A DNA stretch of 64,000 nt from JAKAFX01 sp049965715 (GCA_049965715.1 JBMFWA010000003.1:1-64000); one strand, 5' to 3'. Counted from the first letter of the stretch, positions 35,209 to 45,120 are shown. Notes: generated by a model from the letters alone, not told the origin. Translations and numbers: made by a program.

Positions 35209-36361
35209 CAGAATTTCTCCTGCATACAAAACCCAGAGCCTTTGGCCTGCCTCTCATCAGCATCCTTATATAGTCCTGGAATTCCTGCCTGCTCATCTTC
35301 CTCTTCCCGTAGAGAGATCTTTCAAAGTGCTGCAGAACAGATCTTAGAGCCAGTCTGTCACAGGAAGGATCTGAATCCATAACCTTGCCTATGACTTCAG
35401 AAGGCGTGAGACTTGTTCTGCCGTCGATATTGTAGAGGAAGTTAAGCCTGAAAAGGTCAACAGTCTCCTGTTCGTAGTCAACCGATCTCACAACTTTGAA
35501 ATCCTCATAATCTGCCTTCGATGAAATGAATCCTGTGCACCTTTCTGTCAGCATGATGTCCAGCTTTGGTCCTTCATACAATTTGGACTCGCTATTGGAC
35601 GAAACAACGGTGATGTTCGACGGGCTTGTAATGGAAAGGCTGTTCTCGCTGTCCCATATCAGTGGGAGATCGCCGTCTATTCCAAACTCCAGCAGGGTTT
35701 TCTCCTCCTTCCACGGCCTCATTATCTCAGTGTCCTCCGTGAATGTTATCTTCCTTTCAGTTTCCTCTTTAATTGCAGATCTGTTCAAGGGCGGAAATTC
35801 AGGAACTGGTGCTTCCTCCTCCTGAACATCATGCTTCCTCTGATCCTTCTTCCTTATGCTCAGAACCTGGGTTATGACGATTACAAACACAATGACCACT
35901 ATTCCGACGAATATGAAAAGATAGATATTCAGTGGAAGTGGTATCCTGTAAGTATTGCCTGATCCGCCACCGCCTCCGCCGGATTGAGTTGTGGTATTTC
36001 TCTGCACCGGATGTGTTATGTTGATACTCGACCCGCCGAAGTGATGAGAAAAGTGCGGGAAATATATCCAGAATGCAAGAAAAGAGAGATTCACGTTTAA
36101 ATGGGGAAGATGAAACGAGAAAAAGTTGCCTATGGTGGGGAATGACACACCACTTGTTGGAATTCCTATGGAACCGATGCCGGTGCTTGATCCTGATCCG
36201 CTTCCTGCACCGCCAGGCCCTCCTGATCCAAGGCCGTTCTGCAGTCCATGATATGGCGATGACCCATAGGTTGGAAGATCTGTCTGCACCATGGACGAAT
36301 ATAGTATCCATCCCATGAAAAGTACCAGGACAACCAAAAGCACTAATGTGATCTTCCTCAT
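35192..36361 (-). CDS. Membrane-anchored protein with DUF4129-like C-terminal domain
   Basis: 389 residues from ATG 36361. An N-terminal TM/signal helix (about 3-22) is followed by an extracytoplasmic Gly/Ser/Pro-rich linker with low complexity (about 30-135), a second TM helix (about 148-170), and a cytosolic part. The last 90 residues (LTPSEVIGKVM, then FERSLYGKRKMSRQEFQDYI) resemble DUF4129. It is the first gene of the MoxR-DUF58 operon, with TATA-like ATTAATAAAT at 36389-36398 upstream. The arrangement suggests an envelope-facing complex. Confidence 0.72.
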   Translation of the reverse strand: MRKITLVLLVVLVLFMGWILYSSMVQTDLPTYGSSPYHGLQNGLGSGGPGGAGSGSGSSTGIGSIGIPTSGVSFPTIGNFFSFHLPHLNVNLSFLAFWIYFPHFSHHFGGSSINITHPVQRNTTTQSGGGGGGSGNTYRIPLPLNIYLFIFVGIVVIVFVIVITQVLSIRKKDQRKHDVQEEEAPVPEFPPLNRSAIKEETERKITFTEDTEIMRPWKEEKTLLEFGIDGDLPLIWDSENSLSITSPSNITVVSSNSESKLYEGPKLDIMLTERCTGFISSKADYEDFKVVRSVDYEQETVDLFRLNFLYNIDGRTSLTPSEVIGKVMDSDPSCDRLALRSVLQHFERSLYGKRKMSRQEFQDYIRMLMRGRPKALGFVCRRNSDEQSR

Positions 36362-36447
36362 CACTTTCAGATTGACATCACAAAGGGGATTTATTAATGT
36401 TGCCTTTCAGCATTTCTCATCCCTCAGCAAGATTTTTACCAGAAAAA

Positions 36448-37131
36448 CTATGAATCTGCCCGTCGCTGTTCCGGCAGCTTTGTTTTTATCAATTTTGCAT
36501 CGAGAACATATATTTTCTGATAATTAATCTTAACTGGATTAAGATCCAGTTGCTCCAGGAAATCTTCTGAAGCAACACCGAATTCTGATATCTTGAGGAG
36601 GAATTCCACAATGGATTTCCTGTCGGCCCTTATTCCCCTGAATCCTTCACCTGTGAATCTGCCCAGGGATACCTCGTCGATCATATCGTCAGCATCTGCC
36701 GCATCTATAGGAAGCAGGCGAAATGTTACATCGCCATACAGCTCTGTATAAATTCCACCCATGCCTATCATGATGCAGAGCCCAAAATTCTTATCCCTCA
36801 CTATCCCGGTGATCATTTCGAGCCCTCCTTCTACCATCTCCTCCACAAGAAACCTCGATCCCGGGAATTTTGCCCTCATAGAGGTAAACTCTGATTTCAG
36901 GTCATCCATATTCCTTATGCCAGTGACCACCCCGCCAACCTCGGTCTTGTGTAATATCTTATCGTCCGAGACCTTGAGCACAACTGGAAAACTTAGATCC
37001 AGGGCAGGTGGGAGTTCCGTCAGGGTTATGCCTCTGGGCACCAGTATTCCAAGTTGCCTGAACGCTTCCTTCAGCACACTTTCTGTCGCTTCCTTCTTCC
37101 TGATACCTGCGACTAATTCTTCCAGTGTCAT
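36448..37131 (-). CDS. ADP-forming acyl-CoA synthetase, beta subunit (ATP-grasp)
   Basis: 227 residues of ATP-grasp type: FPVVLKVSDDKILHKTEVGGVVTG (about 48-71) and FLVEEMVEGGLEMITGIVRD (about 94-113), with GMGGIYTEL and DLNPVKI near the end. In archaea this subunit transfers phosphate from the alpha-subunit phosphohistidine to ADP, making ATP from acyl-CoA. It overlaps the alpha gene by 4 bp (ATGA). It would conserve energy at the end of acid-producing catabolism. Confidence 0.9.
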   Translation of the reverse strand: MTLEELVAGIRKKEATESVLKEAFRQLGILVPRGITLTELPPALDLSFPVVLKVSDDKILHKTEVGGVVTGIRNMDDLKSEFTSMRAKFPGSRFLVEEMVEGGLEMITGIVRDKNFGLCIMIGMGGIYTELYGDVTFRLLPIDAADADDMIDEVSLGRFTGEGFRGIRADRKSIVEFLLKISEFGVASEDFLEQLDLNPVKINYQKIYVLDAKLIKTKLPEQRRADS

Positions 37132-38519
37132 AACAACCCCCTGGATTGAAGGAATCTCCCATACTCGCGCAGAACCTTCAACGATTTTACCACTCTCTCA
37201 ATAGAAGGATAAGCGGGTATCCTTGCATGTTCAAATTCCACAAGGAGCTCCTTCCCTAGCTTTGAACCTATAACGCCTGCAACGATTGGTTTTTCTCCAT
37301 TGGAAAGTCTGGAGATAACCTCGACAATATCCATGTTCATTTTTGGAGTCTGGGGAAGTGCATAAGCTACAATTGCGTCCACGCCGGGGTCCCTCTGCAG
37401 CAAGGACAGTACTTTTTCATAGCTTGAGATGTCTCCGTCTGCAGTGAGATCCACGGGATTCTCGGCAGAGCCAAAGGACACTATCTCTTTTCTTATTTCG
37501 GTCCTGGTGGCCTCGGAAAGTGCAGCCATCCTGAGCCCTATCCCATGCCTTTCTGAAGAAATATAATCAGAAGTGATGACACCAACTCCCCCTGCGGTTG
37601 TCACCACGGCAATCCTATCGCCAGCAAAAGGCTTTGAGTAAGCAAGAATCCTCGAATAATCAAGCAACTCAACCTCATCATAAGCCCTTGCGGATCCTGC
37701 CTGCCTGATCATTCCATTCACTATCATGTCGTTGGATGCAAGTGCACCCGTATGCAATGATGCGGCCTTCGCTGACGCCTCTGTTCTGCCCGATTTGAGC
37801 ACGACTACCGGTTTGACCCTGTTGGTTTTGCGCAGAAGATCGTAAAATCTGCGGCCGTTGTCTATACTCTCAAGGTACAGTGCTATCGACTTGGTCCTGG
37901 CATCGTTCCTGAAATATTCCAGTAGTTCATTCTCGTCCAGATCGATCTTATTCCCTATATTGACAAAGGCTGAAATCCCTATTCCGAACTCCGATATTGA
38001 ATCCATTGTAAGCAGTCCGAGAGCGCCACTCTGTGAAACAAATGCAATGTCCCCGGCTGCCGGGAAAGAGACTCTTTCCGGTGGCGTCAGTGCGGTGTTG
38101 AGATTGCTGTACGGAAAATACACCCCAACGGTATTGGGACCGATTATCCTTGTGCCTGATCCCTTTATCATGTTTCTGATGGTTATCTCCATCGCCTTGC
38201 CGGATTCACCAGTTTCAGAAAAACCTCCAGGGATTATAACCGCAAATGGAATCTTCAAATTCACGCATTCTTTCACTTCGCCCGGGACAGACCCCGCCGG
38301 TACCGTTATCACGGCAAGGTCCACTTTTTCATTGATCTCGGAAAGTGATTGGTATGAATGGATACCCTGGATATCGCCAGGGTTCCTGTTGACGGGGTAT
38401 ATTTTTCCCGTGTATCCAGAGTTAATTAGATTCTTCAGTATGGCGTAGCCTATTTTCACCGGGTTATTACTGGCACCGACAACCGCTACAGATTCTGGGC
38501 TGAACAGTCTTTCAAACAA
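37128..38519 (-). CDS. ADP-forming acyl-CoA synthetase, alpha subunit
   Basis: 463 residues. A CoA-binding Rossmann domain (SPESVAVVGASNNPVKIG, 7-24) is followed by succinyl-CoA-synthetase-like domains with GPNTVGVY (127-134) and the phosphorylated His256 in ASLHTGALAS. It converts acetyl- or acyl-CoA, phosphate and ADP into acid, CoA and ATP together with the beta subunit. Separate alpha and beta chains are as in Pyrococcus, whereas many archaea have the fused form. Acyl preference is not deducible. Confidence 0.92.
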   Translation of the reverse strand: MFERLFSPESVAVVGASNNPVKIGYAILKNLINSGYTGKIYPVNRNPGDIQGIHSYQSLSEINEKVDLAVITVPAGSVPGEVKECVNLKIPFAVIIPGGFSETGESGKAMEITIRNMIKGSGTRIIGPNTVGVYFPYSNLNTALTPPERVSFPAAGDIAFVSQSGALGLLTMDSISEFGIGISAFVNIGNKIDLDENELLEYFRNDARTKSIALYLESIDNGRRFYDLLRKTNRVKPVVVLKSGRTEASAKAASLHTGALASNDMIVNGMIRQAGSARAYDEVELLDYSRILAYSKPFAGDRIAVVTTAGGVGVITSDYISSERHGIGLRMAALSEATRTEIRKEIVSFGSAENPVDLTADGDISSYEKVLSLLQRDPGVDAIVAYALPQTPKMNMDIVEVISRLSNGEKPIVAGVIGSKLGKELLVEFEHARIPAYPSIERVVKSLKVLREYGRFLQSRGLL

Positions 38520-38638
38520 CTCAATCAGATTGGCAGGATATTATTAAAAATTTTACCTAAATCATGCACAGCCATTTGCATAGATTCTTTTAACGGCTCA
38601 AGGCTCGGAAAGATTGATATCTGCCTTTTGGCACTCAG

Positions 38639-39985
38639 GTGAAATACGAAATATCAGTTACAGATCATGGTTGGATGGAGACCGTAGCCTTCGATCAGCT
38701 GCCGGGAACAAAAAAACTGGATATAATAACGATCCTTTCGTCCATGGGCGTGTTCATGGACGGATACGCGCTGTCAATTTTCTCCACCGCCTACATATAT
38801 CTCATGCACAGTTTTCTGGACAGGGCAATCTTCGTTTCCTTTGGCGCTGCCGCAATCTACATTGGCATGTTCTTTGGAAGCATAATATTTGGCAGGATTT
38901 CAGATTCGGTCGGCAGAAGAAGAATATTTGTTTACGATATGGCGCTCTCCTCTGTCTTCCTTCTCCTCACTGCGTTCTCATCCAACCTGCTGGAATTTTT
39001 CATATTTGAGGTGATTGCCGGGATAGGCATAGGCGCTGATTATCCAATCAGTTCATCAATACAGGCTGAATTTTCCCCAAAAAGAACCCGTGGCAGGTAC
39101 CTTGTGTTCAATATCTTCTCCTGGACCATCGGATCAGTGGTTTTCTACATAATATCAATACCAATCGTGCTCTATTCCGGTGGTCTAGCATGGAGGCTGA
39201 TGTATGCCACGGGTGCTGTTGTCCCTCTTCTTGTGATCATATCCAGGAGATCCATGCCGGAAAGCCCTTACTGGCTGGCTGGGAAGGGAGAATATGCTGA
39301 GGCGGAAAAGGTGACCACGTGGATGGGAAAGGATGTCGGCATTAATACACTGCCAGCCCCGTCTGTGCAGAAAGGAAAAACATCATTTTCCGAAATTGGA
39401 AAATTCTTCCCGCTGATTCTCTTCACCTCACTGGCATGGCTTTCTTATGACATAGCGAGCTACGGTGTCTGGAACTACACTCCTTCACTCTTTATTCAGT
39501 CCGGCGGTGGTTACGTTGATACCATAATAGCGACGCTGCTTGAGGAAATTCCTGTTGTTGTGGGAACGCTGATCTGTCTGATCTACATCGACAGGATCGG
39601 TAGAAAAAAGCTTGAATCAATCGGGTTCGGTTTTGCAGGGATATCACTGGTAGTATTCGGTCTGTTCTCTCTCCATGGCAGTTTTCCATTTATGTACATA
39701 TTTGCGGCCTTTGCGTTAATGCACTTCTTCCACAATATTGGCCCCACCAACATCACATACCTGTACCCTGTAGAAATATTCCCAACAAGAATCAGGGCTA
39801 CCGCCATGGGTATATCCACCGCGGCGTCGAGGATAGGTGCCATTTTAGGAGTATTTGCCTTTCCACTGTTGATCAGCGGCCTCAATATTTCTTATGGACT
39901 GCTGTTTTTCGCAGTGTTCGAGTTTATTGGCCTCGCTGTGACTTTAATTCTGGCGCCTGAAACCAGGAACAGATCACTGCAATGA
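38639..39985 (+). CDS. MFS transporter (sugar/acid porter type)
   Basis: 448 residues and 12 TM helices. Early motif FMDGYALSIFSTAYIYL is followed by loop motif FGRISDSVGRRRIFV and MPESPYWLAGKGE after helix 6, with the second-half copy YIDRIGRKKLESIG. Fits the family 2.A.1 branch common in Thermoplasmatales for sugars or aromatic acids. The frame starts at GTG 38639 and an ATG lies at 38672; the shorter form would begin METVAFDQLPG and still contain every helix. Substrate unknown. Confidence 0.85.
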   Translation: MKYEISVTDHGWMETVAFDQLPGTKKLDIITILSSMGVFMDGYALSIFSTAYIYLMHSFLDRAIFVSFGAAAIYIGMFFGSIIFGRISDSVGRRRIFVYDMALSSVFLLLTAFSSNLLEFFIFEVIAGIGIGADYPISSSIQAEFSPKRTRGRYLVFNIFSWTIGSVVFYIISIPIVLYSGGLAWRLMYATGAVVPLLVIISRRSMPESPYWLAGKGEYAEAEKVTTWMGKDVGINTLPAPSVQKGKTSFSEIGKFFPLILFTSLAWLSYDIASYGVWNYTPSLFIQSGGGYVDTIIATLLEEIPVVVGTLICLIYIDRIGRKKLESIGFGFAGISLVVFGLFSLHGSFPFMYIFAAFALMHFFHNIGPTNITYLYPVEIFPTRIRATAMGISTAASRIGAILGVFAFPLLISGLNISYGLLFFAVFEFIGLAVTLILAPETRNRSLQ

Positions 39986-40125
39986 TAGACAGCCCCCATT
40001 GACATGTTTCACATCCATAGGCAACGAGTCACACCGCTGGTGAGGGTATTGTCTCATGGCAGTGTATGCAGAATGAACGCTAATTTTAGGGAATACTTAA
40101 CTTTTGAAGATACATATACAGTGAT

Positions 40126-41538
40126 ATGCCTGATCTATCTCCTGGCAAGAAACATCTTATTCTCCTTACCACTTCGCTGGCAGCTTTCTCCACTCCCTTT
40201 CTTTCAAGCGCAGTTGCATTCGCTGTTCCCAGAATCGGTGTATCATTCCACCTTACTTTCTTACAGGCTGCGCTTATTCCACTGGTTATCCTGATACCGC
40301 TGGCATCATTCATGATATTCTTCGGCAGGATATCCGATGAAATTGGAAGGGTCTCGGTGTTCAGATATGGTCTTGTTCTGTTTGCGGTTTCTGCTGCACT
40401 TGCTCCATTTTCAGCAACTTATTACATTCTGGTGGCTCTTCTCTTTGTCCTGGGGGTTGGTGCCGCTATCCTGAGCACCAATTCCACAGCAATAGTCAGT
40501 TACGTATACTCTTCTGGCGGAAGGGGGCTTGCCCTTGGGATCAACGCTATGTCTGTCTATCTGGGACTTACTTTTGCGCCATTCCTCGGAGGTCTACTTA
40601 TAGAATTCTTCGGTTGGAGATCAATATTCTATTTTGTTGCTCCGGTGAGTGCAGTTGCATTTTTTATATCACTGGGAAGCATGAGAAACATTGAGATCAG
40701 AAAACATGAATATCGGTTGAATGTCAGGGGTACCATAACTTTTGTGGGATTCATTCTATCCCTGACTCTCTATCTTGCCCTCGGGAATATTCTCGGATTC
40801 CTGAACACCTCTTTTTTGATCGCCTTTTCATTAATCTTTCTCATACTCTTTCTGAATGATGAGAATCGGTCTGTCGAACCCGTTCTTCCCCCGAAACTCT
40901 TTAGAAAAAACCGTACATTCGTGGCATCAAATATCACAGCGTTCCTGAATTATGTGAGTACATTTTCCATAGTATTTGTCTTCTCCATATATTTGCAGGT
41001 AATCCTTGGTGTAAGTCCATTCCTGTCCGGGATACTCCTTCTTCCAGAGCCTGTCATGATGGTTGCACTTTCTCCGGTGGCAGGAAAACTGTCTGATCTG
41101 GCAGGATCAAGGGCAATAGCATCCATCGGCATGCTAATCATCGGAATCTCATTTCTGTCCCTCTACTATTACCATCCGTCCGGCAGGGTTGATCTGATGA
41201 TACTGCTTGGGATCCTTGGAGTCGGTTTTGGCCTGTTTTCCGCTCCGAACACAAATTCTGTCATGGGGTCCGTTGACAGGGACTCTTCGGGGACAGCCTC
41301 AGGCTTCCTTGGAACAATGAGGTTCACAGGGCAGCTGTTGAGTATCTTTCTTGCCACGCTTGTTCTCTCAATTTTTATGCCGAAATCGCTGATAGTGGGT
41401 ATGTTTTCCGGAATAGTAATCCGGATCACGCCACTATACTTCAGCAGTTTCACCTACGGCTTCAGGATTGTCATGCTGATATCCGGAATTCTGAGCCTGG
41501 CGGGATCGATGATCTCCATTCTGAGAAATGCCGGCTAG
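40126..41538 (+). CDS. MFS transporter, drug:H+ antiporter-like (DHA2 type)
   Basis: 470 residues with about 14 hydrophobic segments. Motif A is FFGRISDEIGRVSVF and motif C-like GLTFAPFLGGLLIEFFGWRSIFYF is characteristic of exporters such as EmrB/QacA, where FGWRSIF is diagnostic. It is therefore more likely an efflux pump than an importer. It is an isolated gene, 140 bp after the preceding MFS gene on the same strand. Confidence 0.85.
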   Translation: MPDLSPGKKHLILLTTSLAAFSTPFLSSAVAFAVPRIGVSFHLTFLQAALIPLVILIPLASFMIFFGRISDEIGRVSVFRYGLVLFAVSAALAPFSATYYILVALLFVLGVGAAILSTNSTAIVSYVYSSGGRGLALGINAMSVYLGLTFAPFLGGLLIEFFGWRSIFYFVAPVSAVAFFISLGSMRNIEIRKHEYRLNVRGTITFVGFILSLTLYLALGNILGFLNTSFLIAFSLIFLILFLNDENRSVEPVLPPKLFRKNRTFVASNITAFLNYVSTFSIVFVFSIYLQVILGVSPFLSGILLLPEPVMMVALSPVAGKLSDLAGSRAIASIGMLIIGISFLSLYYYHPSGRVDLMILLGILGVGFGLFSAPNTNSVMGSVDRDSSGTASGFLGTMRFTGQLLSIFLATLVLSIFMPKSLIVGMFSGIVIRITPLYFSSFTYGFRIVMLISGILSLAGSMISILRNAG

Positions 41539-41632
41539 TAAAGATCGATTCAAAGCATTTCTTACAGGCCGGTGACTGCATTCTGGACGATCAAGATTAT
41601 AGTATATGTAAAGATACAGCGATTAGGATTGA

Positions 41633-41737
41633 ATGAGTAGAAAAACATCTGCACTTTTAAGGTTTTTAATAATTGTTGCGTTTCTTGTCATATTCTCCTT
41701 TGTGCTTATTTACTTTAAAGACCCCGGTTTTTTCTGA
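41633..41737 (+). CDS. Possible 34-residue single-TM peptide
   Basis: ATG 41633 opens a 34-codon frame reading MSRKTSALLRF, then an uninterrupted hydrophobic helix (about 11-28) and a KDPGFF end before TGA 41735-41737. The basic N-terminus and single helix make a plausible small membrane peptide, similar in layout to small Sec or oxidase subunits, though no family match is evident. A TATA-like TATAGTATATG at about 41598-41608 lies about 30 bp before the ATG. Too short for conventional gene calling; it needs independent support. Confidence 0.4.
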   Translation: MSRKTSALLRFLIIVAFLVIFSFVLIYFKDPGFF

Positions 41738-42001
41738 ATATCTGAAAGAACCTGAAACTTATGTGTTCCCGTGCCAGAGGGTGGGCCTTCTGCATGACTG
41801 CCTTTACGATGGTATTATCACCAGCCGCTTCAGAGTAACATCTGCCACAGTCAATATGCATTAAACTGCTTATGAATATCACCTGCCCGGTTAGCGCGTA
41901 AATGACAAACTTGCCCTGATTTGAATATACGATCAGTGGAAGGCGATAACGCTTAATACCCATCAGAAATATTTGATGTAATGCCAGGTCACCGCAGGAA
42001 A

Positions 42002-43219
42002 ATGGAGCGTTTTGAGAAATTGATAACATTTGATGATGCCATTGATAAGATGCTTTCCGTTGCGTGGAAAGGCATCGGAATTGAGAAGATTCCGGTCACA
42101 TCTTCCTGCGGTAGGGTTTGCGCGACTGCTATTCAGTCTGCGGTTAATGTGCCTTCTTTCGACAGAAGTGCTGTAGACGGCTATGCAGTTAAAAGTGCGG
42201 AGGTGAGAGGATCATCTAAATTCAGTCCTGTCATCCTGAGGGTTAAGGGCAGCATAGAGGCTGGGGATTTCTCGGAAAAGGAGAATGACAGTGGTTCCTG
42301 TTACGAGATATATACCGGGGGAAAATTACCCAGAGGTGCTGATGCAGTTGTGATGGCTGAAGATTCCGTAAGGAAGGGGGACCGCGTTGAGATTCTCGAG
42401 GGGGTGAGAAGGTTTGAAAATGTCTCAAGGGCTGGTGAGGATATTGGGATCGGTCAGGTTATACTCAACAGTGGCCAGCTCATAAGGGCACAACACATAG
42501 CATCAATGATCGCGATAGGGCTCGATGAAATTCCCGTCTACAACAGACTGATCATGGGAGTGATCTCAACGGGAAATGAGCTTATGGATCCCGAAAGCCG
42601 CGTGAAAAACACAACGCAGCCTCTCCTCGTGAATTATTTCAGATCCGGCTTTATTGAAACGGCTGATCTCGGCGTGGTACCTGACGATGCTAATGTTCTT
42701 ATGGAGAAGTTGAAGGGTCTCAAGGAAAAGTTCAACTTGCTTATTGTTACAGGGGGTACAAGTCTTGGCATGATGGATATTGTTCCTGACGTCCTCGATG
42801 AGATGGGTCGCCCTGTTTTTGGAGGTGTCAGAATCAAGCCCGGAAGAACGATCTCACTCTATGATCTTGATGGTATACCGGTATTTTCGGTGTCGGGCCT
42901 TCCTGTGGCAGCCCTGATCTCAGTTGAGGCTTTTCTTCCATATTATCTGGAACATATGATCGGCCTCAGGTACTCAAGAATCTCTGTTATGGCAAGAATC
43001 TCCGAGAGGGTTGCAAACAGGGATTCCATGCGCTCCTACCTCCGGGTCAGGTTGCACAACACTCAATCTGGTATGGTAGCCGAGCCTCTGAGGATAACAG
43101 GATCGGGGATACTTTCCTCTCTGCTCAACGCAAACGGCCTTACAATTATACCAGAGAATGTGGAAGGAATAGAGGAAGGGGATACAGTGAACGTGTCCGT
43201 AATTGGAGATGTGTTTTGA
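42002..43219 (+). CDS. moeA: Molybdopterin molybdenumtransferase MoeA
   Basis: 405 residues. Inserts molybdate (or tungstate) into the adenylated pterin. Typical features: VPSFDRSAVDGYAV (near 46-59), GAVD-type GADAVVMAED, GISTGNEL-type VISTGNELMDP (near 182-192), and VTGGTSLGMMD (near 245-255), then GIPVFSVSGLPVAAL. ATG 42002 is supported by a TATA-like AAATATTTG about 30 bp upstream; an in-frame ATG at 41981 would add seven residues. It overlaps the next moeA by one base, so both are in one operon. Confidence 0.92.
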   Translation: MERFEKLITFDDAIDKMLSVAWKGIGIEKIPVTSSCGRVCATAIQSAVNVPSFDRSAVDGYAVKSAEVRGSSKFSPVILRVKGSIEAGDFSEKENDSGSCYEIYTGGKLPRGADAVVMAEDSVRKGDRVEILEGVRRFENVSRAGEDIGIGQVILNSGQLIRAQHIASMIAIGLDEIPVYNRLIMGVISTGNELMDPESRVKNTTQPLLVNYFRSGFIETADLGVVPDDANVLMEKLKGLKEKFNLLIVTGGTSLGMMDIVPDVLDEMGRPVFGGVRIKPGRTISLYDLDGIPVFSVSGLPVAALISVEAFLPYYLEHMIGLRYSRISVMARISERVANRDSMRSYLRVRLHNTQSGMVAEPLRITGSGILSSLLNANGLTIIPENVEGIEEGDTVNVSVIGDVF

Positions 43220-45120
43220 TGGCTGTTATATTTCATAAACTCACGACAGTCGAATCAGCAGTAAGGCTGGCCGATGAATATACCAATCATGTCACTGATA
43301 CAGAGAAGGTGAAGATATCAGATGCCCTTGGAAGGGTGCTGTCAGAGGATGTGTATTCACCCATCGACTCACCACCGTTTGACAGGTCAGAGGTGGATGG
43401 CTATGCTGTTTCATCGTTGTCAGTTGAAGATGCAGAACAGGATCATCCTGTTAAGCTTGAAATCGTCGGGAGTTCCCTGATCGGTGAACCGCCAAAGGAA
43501 CTCGTGAATGATAGGGGATGCTTCAGAATAGCTACCGGATCAGTTGTTCCGTTCAACTGCGATGCGGTGGTGATGTCTGAGTATACCAGGGAGACTGGTA
43601 ACTCTGTTGAGATACTCAGATCGGTCAGACCCGGGGAGAACATTTCGCTATCTGGAACCGACGTATCCATGGGGGAAATGATCCTGAGAAGGGATACTTC
43701 TCTTGGTCCAAGAGAGATCGCCGTGCTCAGTTCCACTGGTGTTGAAGATGTAACTGTATACCGTAAAATGAGGATTGCCATAATATCCACCGGCAATGAG
43801 CTCGTTGAACCCGGCAGGGAAATATCTCTGGGTATGATTTACGAATCAAATGGAATTGCAATAAAGAATATGCTGGACCAGTACGGAGTATTCGATTCTC
43901 AATATCTGGGAATCATCAGGGATGACATTGACCTTATCAGAAACACCATTGATGATCTCATCAAAAAAAATGATGTGATAATTACAAGCGGAAGCACATC
44001 AGCTGGCGAGGGGGACATGGTTTACAGAGTGCTTGGTGATCTCACTCCGGGTATCCTTTTCCATGGAGTTGAGATAAAACCTGGAAAACCGACCCTCCTT
44101 GCAGCAGGAAATGGAAGACCGGTGTATGGACTTCCTGGTTTCCCTGTTTCAGCAATCATGGTATTTGAGACCATTTTTCTTCCTGTGCTTCTTAAATCAG
44201 CACACTTGAAGAGATCGGTGAGAAAGGTGAGGGCAAAGGTGCCGGTGAGGGTAAGTCTTTCACTGGGTAAACTCAATCTTATTCCTGTGAGCCTTGTTAA
44301 CAGGGGCGAAAATATAGCTTACCCTCTTCTGGGAGACTCAGGGAGTGTATCAAGGCTGACGAGATCCGACGGTTACATCTCCTCTTACGGTGACAGGCCG
44401 TACATCGATGAGAACGAGAATCTTGATGTGATATTGTTTTCCCAGGATGTGCTTGTTCCAGACCTGAATTTCATAGGAAGCCATGACATTGCTCTTGATT
44501 CCGTATTTCACAGGCTTGATCTGAATGTGAAGATCATCAATGTTGGATCACTCGGCGGTGTTGAGGCTATAAAACGTGGTGAGGCGGACCTTGCAGGGGT
44601 TCACATACTTGATCCTGCAACCATGGAATACAACAATTTCAAAAAAGATCAAGCACTTAACGAGAAGGCTGTTCTCGTGAAGGGATACATCAGGGAGCAG
44701 GGTATAGTTGTTCAGAAAGGAAACCCTTTGAAGATCCGAAGCTTTGGGGACATTGTTGCCAGGGGCGCAAGATTCGTCAACAGAAACAGCGGATCGGGCA
44801 CCAGGATACTTATCGAGAAAATCATGAAGGATTCTGGCATTGAATCTGATTCCATAAGAAATTTCAGGTATGAGGTCAGGACGCACAACGCCGTTGCAAA
44901 CGCTGTCAGGACTGGCAGAGCTGACGCGGGAATTGCAATCAGGCACGTAGCGGATATGTACGGACTGGATTTCATTTCCATGGGTTTTGAGGAATACGAC
45001 TTTCTTGTGCTGAGGGAAAGCATTGACAAACTAACGCCTTTTCTGGAAACATTGAAGAGTAAGTGGTTCAGTGATCTGCTGAGCAGAAAATTTTCAGGGT
45101 ATCGAGTGCATCAGACATAA
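43219..45120 (+). CDS. moeA: MoeA fused to a PBP-like substrate-binding domain
   Basis: 633 residues from ATG 43219 (TGATG overlap with the previous stop). Residues about 1-400 are a complete MoeA: PPFDRSEVDGYAVS, CDAVVMSEY, IISTGNELVEPG, ITSGSTSAGEGD and GLPGFPVSA. Residues about 415-630 are the COG1910 periplasmic-binding-like domain, recognisable from IGSHDIALD, GEADLAGVHILDPATMEYN and NRNSGSGTR. The added domain is cytosolic and probably senses or delivers the oxyanion. Two MoeA paralogues next to each other may separate Mo from W insertion, as proposed for archaea. Confidence 0.92.
   Translation: MAVIFHKLTTVESAVRLADEYTNHVTDTEKVKISDALGRVLSEDVYSPIDSPPFDRSEVDGYAVSSLSVEDAEQDHPVKLEIVGSSLIGEPPKELVNDRGCFRIATGSVVPFNCDAVVMSEYTRETGNSVEILRSVRPGENISLSGTDVSMGEMILRRDTSLGPREIAVLSSTGVEDVTVYRKMRIAIISTGNELVEPGREISLGMIYESNGIAIKNMLDQYGVFDSQYLGIIRDDIDLIRNTIDDLIKKNDVIITSGSTSAGEGDMVYRVLGDLTPGILFHGVEIKPGKPTLLAAGNGRPVYGLPGFPVSAIMVFETIFLPVLLKSAHLKRSVRKVRAKVPVRVSLSLGKLNLIPVSLVNRGENIAYPLLGDSGSVSRLTRSDGYISSYGDRPYIDENENLDVILFSQDVLVPDLNFIGSHDIALDSVFHRLDLNVKIINVGSLGGVEAIKRGEADLAGVHILDPATMEYNNFKKDQALNEKAVLVKGYIREQGIVVQKGNPLKIRSFGDIVARGARFVNRNSGSGTRILIEKIMKDSGIESDSIRNFRYEVRTHNAVANAVRTGRADAGIAIRHVADMYGLDFISMGFEEYDFLVLRESIDKLTPFLETLKSKWFSDLLSRKFSGYRVHQT

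Noticed and set aside
41715..42029. 104-codon minus-strand frame upstream of moeA
   Set aside because: It overlaps both the candidate small peptide and the moeA start, has no promoter in the right place and matches no family.
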